The translations under genes and the position numbers were made by a program. A DNA stretch of 64,000 nt, taken from positions 23,927-87,926 of the forward strand of contig NZ_KE383825.1 of assembly GCF_000422405.1 (NCBI RefSeq). Direction: 5' to 3'. Below, one piece after another: positions 59,987-64,000 of the stretch. The notes beneath the pieces are model-generated. The model was not told the DNA's origin and made no database searches. It worked only from the letters and a program-made list of their open reading frames with translations. The stretch comes from Microbacterium luticocti DSM 19459 (lineage in GTDB: Bacteria; Actinomycetota; Actinomycetes; Actinomycetales; Microbacteriaceae). Position 1 is the first letter of the stretch. Each line of letters begins with the position of its first letter.

Positions 59987-60649
59987 ATGACCGGAGTGGC
60001 ACTGATCGACGACCACGAGTCCGTGCGGCTGGGCCTGGAGGCGGCGTGCGCCCGCACCGAGGGCCTCGACGTCGTGTTCTCGGGCAGCTCGGTGACCGCC
60101 TACCTCGACTGGCGGGCGCTCAGCAATGCCCGCCCCGCCGAGGTCGTCGTGCTGGATCTGACCCTCGGTGACGGCACCACGGTCACCGAGAACGTGCGTC
60201 GGCTGGTGCAGGACGGGTCCAGCGTGATCATCCACAGCGTCGCCGACCGGCCCGCGGCCGTGCGCGAGGCGCTCGCCGCCGGGGCCGCGGGCATCGTCAG
60301 CAAGTCATCGCCCATCGACGACGTCATCGCCGCCGTGCAGGCCGTCTCGCACGGCGAACCGCTCAACAACGTCGAATGGGCCAGTGCCGTCGACGGCGAC
60401 CAGGCGTTCGCCGACGCGCAGTTGTCGGCCCGCGAGCGCGAGGTGCTGCGCCTGTACGCCACCGGGCTGCCGCTGAAGGTCGTCGCCGAGCGGCTGGGCA
60501 TCGCCTATTCGACGGCGAAGGAGAACATCAACCGGGTGCGGGTGAAGTACGTCGACGTCGGCCGGCCGGCACCCACCAAGGTGGACCTGCTGCGTCGTGC
60601 CGTCGAGGACGGCATTCTCACCCCGATCGAGGATGCCGGTGACGCCTGA
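59987..60649 (+). CDS. NarL/FixJ-family response regulator
   Basis: 220 residues. Receiver: acidic pair LIDDH (6-10), phospho-acceptor Asp57 in VVLDLTL, switch Lys in GIVSKSSP. C-terminal LuxR helix-turn-helix (about 144-205; LSAREREVLRLYATGLPLKVVAERLGI). It overlaps the kinase gene, and the kinase is followed by an extra membrane protein. No target is evident. Confidence 0.93.
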   Translation: MTGVALIDDHESVRLGLEAACARTEGLDVVFSGSSVTAYLDWRALSNARPAEVVVLDLTLGDGTTVTENVRRLVQDGSSVIIHSVADRPAAVREALAAGAAGIVSKSSPIDDVIAAVQAVSHGEPLNNVEWASAVDGDQAFADAQLSAREREVLRLYATGLPLKVVAERLGIAYSTAKENINRVRVKYVDVGRPAPTKVDLLRRAVEDGILTPIEDAGDA

Positions 60650-61886
60650 CGCCGGGCAAGAGGCGCTCGCCGCGGCCTGGGGCCGGCTGCCCCAGTCGCA
60701 CGAGGGCGTCGCCCGCCTGGGCGCGTTCACGCGCACCCGGGTCGAGCGCATCATCGGCCTGGTGATCGCGGTGGGATGCCTCGCCCTGGGCGGGCAGGGA
60801 TTCGTCGCGGCGCTGAACAGCCGGGCGACGGGCCCGGCCTGGCACCCGGCCCTGATGGTGCTCGTGTTCGTGCCGCTGGCGCTCATGCTGATCGCCGGCT
60901 TCGTGGGGCGGGGTCAGCGCGTGCTCGCCGGCGTGTTCGTGGTCGCCTACACCGCGGCGCTCGTGCTGTGGCCGCTGGCCGCGGCCGGTGTGCCGGCGTC
61001 GACCGGCGGTGAGCCGTGGGTCTTCTTTCTCATCAACGTCGGCACAGCGGCATCCGTCGTCGCCTTTCCGCTGCGCTGGCAGATGATCACCACCGCGGTG
61101 ATCCCGGTGCTGTGGGGGGTGGTGCGGCTCGTGCAGGGCGCGTTCGCGCCCGCGCTGGCCGTGCCGGTCGTGGTGGACGTCTCGTTCGCGCTGATCCTCG
61201 GGGGCATCATCGTCACCCTGGGCTGGGTGTTCCGCACGGTCGCCTCGAATGTGGATGCCGCGCGCGCGGACGCCGTCTCGTCGTACGCGGCTGCGGCGGC
61301 CGCCGACGCGACCGAGAAGGAGCGGGTCGCCGTCGGGGCGCTCATGCACGACAGCGTGCTGGCCGCGCTCATCGCGGTGGAGCGGGCGCGCAGCGACCGC
61401 GAACGCACCCTCGCGGTGGGTATGGCGCGCGAGGCGCTGACCCGCCTGGCGAACGCCGAGCGCGACGCCGGCATGGGGTCGGAGGCGCCGGTCGAGGTGG
61501 ACACGATCGCGCGCGAGGTCGAGGCATCCGCCGCCGAACTCGGGCACCGGCTGCACGTCGAGTGCACGCACACGGCCGGAATGCGCATCCCCGGCGTGGT
61601 CGCCCGGGCGCTGGCGCTGGCGGCGGCGCAGGCGATAGCGAACGCGATCCAGCACGCGGGCGGCGTCGGGCTGCGCGTGGATGTGGACTGCGCGAGCGAC
61701 CCGATGCGGGTGGCGGTGCGGGTGCGTGACACCGGGCCCGGGTTCGATCCGGCGGCGGTGCCGGCCGACCGGCTGGGCATCAGCGCGTCGATCGTCGCGC
61801 GGGTGGCGGCCGTCGGCGGGCGGGCGCGCATCGACTCGGATGCCGGGGGCACCCAGGTCACCCTGGAATGGGCGGAGGGGGCATGA
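60639..61886 (+). CDS. Membrane sensor histidine kinase, NarL-type partner
   Basis: About 415 residues with six or so hydrophobic segments (40-200), then a dimerisation helix with phospho-acceptor His in GALMHDSVLAALIAVERA and a GHKL ATPase domain (ANAIQHAGG, RDTGPGFDP, LGISASI). GTG 60639 is preferred because GAGGA lies 5 nt upstream; ATG 60633 is in frame too. It overlaps the regulator by 11 nt. The H-box is shorter than in classic HisKA_3 proteins. Confidence 0.85.
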   Translation: MTPDAGQEALAAAWGRLPQSHEGVARLGAFTRTRVERIIGLVIAVGCLALGGQGFVAALNSRATGPAWHPALMVLVFVPLALMLIAGFVGRGQRVLAGVFVVAYTAALVLWPLAAAGVPASTGGEPWVFFLINVGTAASVVAFPLRWQMITTAVIPVLWGVVRLVQGAFAPALAVPVVVDVSFALILGGIIVTLGWVFRTVASNVDAARADAVSSYAAAAAADATEKERVAVGALMHDSVLAALIAVERARSDRERTLAVGMAREALTRLANAERDAGMGSEAPVEVDTIAREVEASAAELGHRLHVECTHTAGMRIPGVVARALALAAAQAIANAIQHAGGVGLRVDVDCASDPMRVAVRVRDTGPGFDPAAVPADRLGISASIVARVAAVGGRARIDSDAGGTQVTLEWAEGA

Positions 61887-62953
61887 GGGGCAGCGTCCGT
61901 GGCATCCTGACCGCCCTCGGGTCGGCGTTCGCTATCTACCTGACGGTGCGGGGACTGGTGTGGGTGGGTGGCACGGTCGATCACCCGGTGGCGATGGTGC
62001 TGGTCGCCGGCCTCTACCTGGCTGCGGCGGGGTTGTGTCTGTGGGTGGACGGCACGCCGCTGCCCGCGGGTTCTGACGATGACGATGCGGTGATGACCGC
62101 GGGTGAGGGCGGGCCGACCCGGCTGCCGCTGTGGGTGTGCGTGGCCTCGCTCGCGGTGGCTGCGCTCATGCCCACCGCCGTGGTGCTGTCGGTGGGGCTG
62201 GATGCGCGCACGACCGGGTTCGGCACCTGGTACGTGGGGGCGATCGGACTGCTGATGACCGTGGTGATGGTGCGGCGCCGGCCGTGGGTGGCCTGGAGCG
62301 GCATCGTGCTGTTGGCGATCTCGACGATGGCGTGGATCGGCGTGCTGCCCGCGTTGACGTTCGGGCTGGTCGGGTCGGTGATGTGGGTGCTGGCCGCGCA
62401 GCTGCTGCTGTTGTCGATGGATCGGGCGGCGCGCGACACGGCACGGCTGGCGCAGTTGCAGCGGGCCGCGTCGGCGTGGCGGGCCGCGCAGCTCGGTCGG
62501 CAGCGTGAGCGGCGCATCCAGGTGCAGCGGGCCCTGGCGGTGGCGGGGCCGATCCTGTCGCGGGCGATCGAGCAGGGCGGCGAGCTCGACGACGACGAGC
62601 GGCTCGAGGCGCGCATCGCCGAGGGCCATCTGCGCGATGAGCTGCGCGGGGCGCGGCTGCTCGATGACGGCGTGCGGGCGGAGTTGGATGCCGCGCGCCG
62701 GCGCGGCGCGACGGTGACGGTGCTCGACGAGGGTGGGCTGGACGGCCTCGACGAGGCGGCGCTCGAGCAGATTCGGGCGGACCTGGCGGCGGCGCTGCGC
62801 GAGGCGCAGTCGGACCGGTTGTTCATCCGAGCCTCGACCCATCCGCGCATCGCCGCGACCGTGGTGGGGCGGTCGGCCTCGAACGGCGCGCTCAGCGACG
62901 AAGACAGCGTCGACCTGTGGCGCGAGATCCCGCGGCCTGGCCCGGTCGCGTGA
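61883..62953 (+). CDS. Membrane protein co-transcribed with the two-component system
   Basis: 356 residues: about eight helices in two groups (10-65, 95-180), then a charged helical cytoplasmic domain (185-340, QLQRAASAWRAAQLGRQRERR...). No enzyme motif is visible. ATG 61883 overlaps the kinase stop (ATGA) with GGAGGGG just upstream. The design, membrane bundle plus cytoplasmic helices like the kinase but with no ATPase, suggests a third sensing or regulating component. Confidence 0.75.
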   Translation: MRGSVRGILTALGSAFAIYLTVRGLVWVGGTVDHPVAMVLVAGLYLAAAGLCLWVDGTPLPAGSDDDDAVMTAGEGGPTRLPLWVCVASLAVAALMPTAVVLSVGLDARTTGFGTWYVGAIGLLMTVVMVRRRPWVAWSGIVLLAISTMAWIGVLPALTFGLVGSVMWVLAAQLLLLSMDRAARDTARLAQLQRAASAWRAAQLGRQRERRIQVQRALAVAGPILSRAIEQGGELDDDERLEARIAEGHLRDELRGARLLDDGVRAELDAARRRGATVTVLDEGGLDGLDEAALEQIRADLAAALREAQSDRLFIRASTHPRIAATVVGRSASNGALSDEDSVDLWREIPRPGPVA

Positions 62954-62963
62954 CGCCGCGGGC

Positions 62964-63074
62964 GCTGGTGCGCCCGTGGGTCTACGCGGGTGCTGGTGCG
63001 CCCGTGGGTCTACGCGGGTGCTGGTGCGCCCGTGGGTCTACGCGGGTGCTGGTGCGTGGTGGGTCTACGCGGGT
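62964..63074. repeat. Four-copy 28-nt tandem repeat
   Basis: Three identical 28-nt units (62964-62991, 62992-63019, 63020-63047) and a fourth altered 27-nt unit (63048-63074), core GCTGGTGCGCCCGTGGGTCT. It starts 11 nt after the stop of the membrane protein gene. There are no spacers, so it is not a CRISPR array. Confidence 0.95.
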
Positions 63075-63172
63075 GGAGTGAGGCCGGTGCCGGCGGGCGA
63101 GGCGACCGTGGACGACTGGCGGTGCGGGTGAGGCGAGGAGTGCCGGCGAGGCGAGCGGCGCGGGCGAGAAGA

Positions 63173-63209
63173 AAGGCGAGGGGCGGCGAAGCCGCCCGCC
63201 CCTCGCCTT
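63173..63209 (+). terminator. Strong stem-loop downstream of the two-component operon
   Basis: AAGGCGAGGGGCGG (63173-63186) pairs with its complement ending at 63209 (CCGCCCCTCGCCTT) around a short loop: a 14-bp GC-rich stem bounded by A and T ends. No U run follows. Likely the 3' end of the regulator-kinase-membrane protein mRNA. Confidence 0.6.
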
Positions 63210-63211
63210 GT

Positions 63212-63238
63212 GTGGACGGTTACCCGAAAACCGTCCAC
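63212..63238. terminator. Second adjacent hairpin
   Basis: GTGGACGGTT (63212-63221), 7-nt loop ACCCGAA, AACCGTCCAC (63229-63238): a perfect 10-bp stem two bases after the first hairpin. Confidence 0.5.
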
Positions 63239-63654
63239 GAGGGCCGAACCTGAGCCCGTCTACCCTGGACGGACCGGCCAGCCGAACGCAGAAGCGTTCC
63301 AGCACATCCAGTATCGGATGCGTCAAGCGTCATGTCTGTAGGTATTTTGGGGGACATTTACGCGCGTAACCCGCCTGGCCCCGCGCATCCCGCCCCGACG
63401 CGCTGCTGCTGCCGGGCACGACCGCTCGCCGCACCCCGCGGCATCCATCGCCCCACGAGGTTCGGAGGATCGCGCCGGGTTCGGAGGATTCCCGCGCAAT
63501 CGTCCGAAGATCGCGAGACCCTCCGAAGTCTGGGCACGGTACGCGGCGGGCATCGCGGCCGGGTCGTGCGTGGCCGGGTTGGCTGCGACATCCCGACCCG
63601 GGCACCCGCCGTTGCCTGGCAGCGCCCGGGCGCCACGCCCCGCGGCATCCATCG
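63239..63654. other. Non-coding stretch before the insertion sequence
   Basis: No supported gene. It contains a TACCCT hexamer (63261-63266), a small hairpin GAACGC-AGAA-GCGTTC (63284-63299), the TTCGGAGG repeat cluster (63461-63527), and a direct repeat of CCCCGCGGCATCCATCG at 63434-63450 and 63638-63654. The second copy touches the end of the insertion sequence. Confidence 0.6.
63461..63527. repeat. TTCGGAGGAT direct and inverted repeats
   Basis: TTCGGAGGAT at 63461-63470 and 63480-63489 is followed by inverted partners TCCGAAGATCG (63503) and CCTCCGAA (63520-63527). Two left arms and weaker right arms again, similar in plan to the other repeat families in this window. Confidence 0.65.
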
Positions 63655-64000
63655 GTCAAGTCCCGTGGGGTGGTGTCATTTTGGTTGCTTCCTGGGGGGG
63701 GGTCAGGCGGTGAGGTAGAGCTCGGGGCGTGTGGGTTCGGCGTGGTCGTGGAGGGTGTGGACGAGTTTGCGTATCGAGGTGTCGGAGAAGTAGCGGCGTT
63801 CCCCGTAGGACCATTCCTCGTGCTGCTCTTGCAGGACGGCGCCGATCAGGCGGGTCACGGAGTCTCGGTCGGGGAAGATCTGGACGACGTCGGCGCGGCG
63901 CTTGATCTCCCGGTTGAGGCGCTCGATCGGGTTGTTCGACCACACCTTCTGCCAGTGCTCGCGCGGTAGCGGTGCGAACGCGGTCAGGTCGGGTTCGGCG
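63655..64000 (-). mobile_element. IS256-family insertion sequence, 3' end (cut by window edge)
   Basis: The sequence from about 63655 (GTCAAGTCCCGTGGGGTGGT onward) to the edge holds the transposase C-terminus and probably the right terminal inverted repeat. The other end lies outside the window, so target duplication cannot be checked. A nine-G run (63694-63702) sits directly beyond the transposase stop. Confidence 0.75.
63703..64000 (-). CDS. IS256-family (mutator-type) transposase, C-terminal part
   Basis: The last 98 codons of the transposase, running off the right edge. KVWSNNPIERLNREIKRRADV is the family's C-terminal signature, including the catalytic Glu of the DDE triad in NNPIERLN; then IFPDRDSVTRLIGAVL and EEWSYGERRYFS. 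DDE transposases of this family move the element by a copy-out mechanism. The end ELYLTA-TGA is a normal C-terminus, so the copy is not truncated at this side. Confidence 0.93.
   Translation of the reverse strand, partial: AEPDLTAFAPLPREHWQKVWSNNPIERLNREIKRRADVVQIFPDRDSVTRLIGAVLQEQHEEWSYGERRYFSDTSIRKLVHTLHDHAEPTRPELYLTA

Noticed and set aside
62964..63074. Regular 28-nt repeats as a CRISPR array
   Set aside because: Units are directly abutted with no spacers, and no cas genes are present.
63239..63660. A small RNA gene or a short protein before the insertion sequence
   Set aside because: A TACCCT hexamer and hairpins exist, but no matched promoter-terminator pair, no recognisable RNA fold and no ribosome site for the open frames.

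Overview
The window is about 70% G+C and has actinobacterial features throughout: long antisense open frames, tightly overlapping ATGA/GTGA gene junctions, leaderless-looking starts, TTG/GTG starts and an sdhCDAB-manC-BMP-nucleoside operon order. The family set (mannitol PTS, Maf, biotin carboxylase/BCCP, LpdA-type quinone dehydrogenase, YihY/BrkB) fits Microbacteriaceae, most likely Microbacterium. This is inferred from gene content and style, with no 16S marker in the window. No rRNA, tRNA, CRISPR array, phage or replication origin was seen.

Layout. 1-7450: DNA glycosylase (cut by the left edge), GNAT, trpS, a PEP synthase with its regulatory kinase/phosphatase, and a TetR-controlled FAD monooxygenase. 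7528-17454: an eleven-gene accessory locus in four alternating blocks (GT-C-like membrane protein, sugar epimerase and MTA phosphorylase; b-type cytochrome, Tat-exported molybdoenzyme and membrane protein; methyltransferase, DUF2064 protein and polyprenol-phosphate-type GT2; OmpR response regulator and histidine kinase). Its composition resembles the mycobacterial 5-methylthiopentose (MTX) locus, and it is the best candidate here for an undescribed system. 17487-25000: coiled-coil protein, exonuclease III, YihY, succinate dehydrogenase, GDP-mannose pyrophosphorylase. 25168-33583: nucleoside importer (lipoprotein, ATPase, two permeases) with cytidine deaminase, thymidine phosphorylase and adenosine deaminase. 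PNP and a PGM2-type mutase at 50049-52537 could complete the route to pentose 5-phosphate.

33586-41298 holds a broken LysR-like end, a dipeptide-type ABC transporter with a fused ATPase, an orphan AbiEi/nuclease-like protein and three copies of a 67-nt extragenic palindrome. 41299-49123 is a mannitol PTS regulon in which the general PTS proteins EI and HPr sit in the same run as the mannitol EII proteins, opposite a BglG/MtlR-type activator. 49278-54661 has GNAT, mutase, PNP, a decayed MNT/HEPN toxin-antitoxin pair and an LpdA-like flavoprotein. 54942-62953 has a lipoprotein, acyl-CoA carboxylase alpha subunit, Maf, an RNA methyltransferase and a LuxR-type two-component system with an extra membrane protein. 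The right end is non-coding repeats and hairpins followed by the end of an IS256-family element.

Two genome-scale habits stand out: a very frequent GGATGCC/GGCATCC heptamer, and short tandem duplications placed just after stop codons or inside low-complexity protein linkers. Many genes have a TAnnnT hexamer 6-7 nt before the start codon and no Shine-Dalgarno sequence, implying leaderless mRNAs.
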